NCBI GenBank assembly: GCA_902624635.1 | Contig: CACNYD010000003.1 | Location: 24,593 to 88,592, forward strand | Reading direction: 5' to 3' | From: an uncultured Pelagibacteraceae bacterium | Lineage (GTDB): Bacteria; Pseudomonadota; Alphaproteobacteria; Pelagibacterales; Pelagibacteraceae | DNA length: 64,000 bases | Part shown: positions 63,699-64,000 of the stretch, piece by piece | How positions within the stretch are numbered: the first letter of the stretch is position 1 | How the letters are laid out: each line of letters begins with the position of its first letter | Made by a program: the position numbers and the translations under genes | Notes under the pieces: model-generated | The model's database searches: none | The model's input: the letters and a program-made list of their open reading frames with translations, nothing else | What the model was told of the DNA's origin: nothing

Positions 63699-64000
63699 AA
63701 ATTGGGATAAAAAAAATTGGCTTTCATCTAAAAACTATATTCTTAGATTTAATAATTTTTTAACCAAAATAAATAAATTAAATTCTAGTTCTATAATTTT
63801 AGATGTTGGGTGTGGTAGAGGCAAGATTATAGGAACTTTAAAAGATAAATTAAAGCTTAAAAATAAACCTATTGGTATAGATTTAATAAATCACAAAGAT
63901 AAAGATAAAAGAATAAATTTTAAAAAAAAAGATGCACTATCTTTTTTTTCTTCAAATAAAAAAAAATTTGATTTAATCATGATTAAGCAAACTATTCATT
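63679..64000 (+). CDS. SAM-dependent methyltransferase, N-terminal part (runs off window)
   Basis: The frame stays open from a TTG at 63679, overlapping the end of the DUF4396 gene, to the window edge. NWDKKNWLSSKNYI precedes SIILDVGCGRGKIIGTL, the SAM-binding motif I, with PIGIDLINH as motif II. The exact start is uncertain because no ATG is near. It is a class I methyltransferase with unknown substrate; the C-terminus is outside. Confidence 0.75.
   Translation, partial: MVSAVIKNWDKKNWLSSKNYILRFNNFLTKINKLNSSSIILDVGCGRGKIIGTLKDKLKLKNKPIGIDLINHKDKDKRINFKKKDALSFFSSNKKKFDLIMIKQTIH

Noticed and set aside
1..64000. tRNA, rRNA, CRISPR arrays, insertion sequences, prophage
   Set aside because: No T-arm-like GGTTCGAATCC pattern, no regular spaced repeats, and no transposase, integrase or phage structural proteins were seen.

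Overview
The window is a very AT-rich, gene-dense stretch of bacterial chromosome, with intergenic gaps mostly under 120 bases and many TAATG or 1-30 base gene overlaps. Its gene content points to a SAR11-type alphaproteobacterium (Candidatus Pelagibacter or a close relative). This rests on the combination of TMAO/TMA catabolism (tmm, tdm and a ProXVW-like TmoXVW transporter), split glutamate-synthase-type genes of the N-methylglutamate pathway, soxBDAG, formate-THF ligase, dimethylglycine dehydrogenase with ETF/ETF-QO, and a DmdA-like GcvT-family protein. No rRNA, tRNA, CRISPR, insertion sequence, integrase or phage structural gene was seen.

Region 1 (1-17.4 kb, all minus strand) is a codirectional run. 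In transcription order it holds tdm with a small winged-helix protein; an FAD amine oxidoreductase; a divergent glutamine-synthetase-like ligase followed by the three split glutamate synthase parts (module B); an unknown 136-aa protein; an Amt transporter; two tiny membrane proteins; a second split glutamate synthase set with a GmaS-like ligase (module A); a diaminopropionate ammonia-lyase-like enzyme; and a truncated photolyase. Module A fits GmaS/MgsABC, which turns methylamine into gamma-glutamylmethylamide and then N-methylglutamate. Module B is a paralogous set whose FMN subunit keeps the Fe-S cysteines that module A has lost.

Region 2 (17.4-32.5 kb) is the TMAO/C1 core: tmoX, a three-gene cassette of unknown function (including a MORN-repeat protein), tmoV, tmoW, tmm, gpsA, formate-THF ligase, and soxBDAG (sarcosine oxidase or N-methylglutamate dehydrogenase). 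Dimethylamine monooxygenase (DmmDABC), which would link Tdm to the methylamine branch, is not in the window.

Region 3 (32.5-37.4 kb) is mostly housekeeping: an EamA transporter, a racemase, a cold-shock protein, a GNAT protein and purEK. Region 4 (37.5-43.7 kb) holds an unusual conserved-looking group: an M19 dipeptidase homologue with a degenerate metal site, an unknown 550-aa protein, a DUF3726-like protein and a zinc-ribbon microprotein. It also holds a DmdA-like GcvT-family protein overlapping a degenerate MetF-like protein.

Region 5 (43.8-52.8 kb) carries a kinase/nucleotidylyltransferase pair, small enzymes, and the dimethylglycine dehydrogenase-etfB-etfA-etfD unit that delivers electrons from demethylation to ubiquinone. 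Region 6 (52.8-57 kb) has hisI, folE, an AcuI-like reductase, a LysR regulator and a 2OG-oxygenase/DUF2237 pair. Region 7 (57-64 kb) has a Fur-box-controlled ferric iron ABC system (fbpABC) with an intervening Cys-containing 56-codon ORF, then azlCD, a thioredoxin-like protein, an ETHE1-like hydrolase, a DUF4396 protein and a truncated methyltransferase.

The overall theme is uptake and oxidative stripping of methyl groups from osmolytes and methylamines (TMAO, dimethylglycine, sarcosine, N-methylglutamate). Carbon units go to tetrahydrofolate and then to formate plus ATP via Fhs, and nitrogen goes to glutamate.
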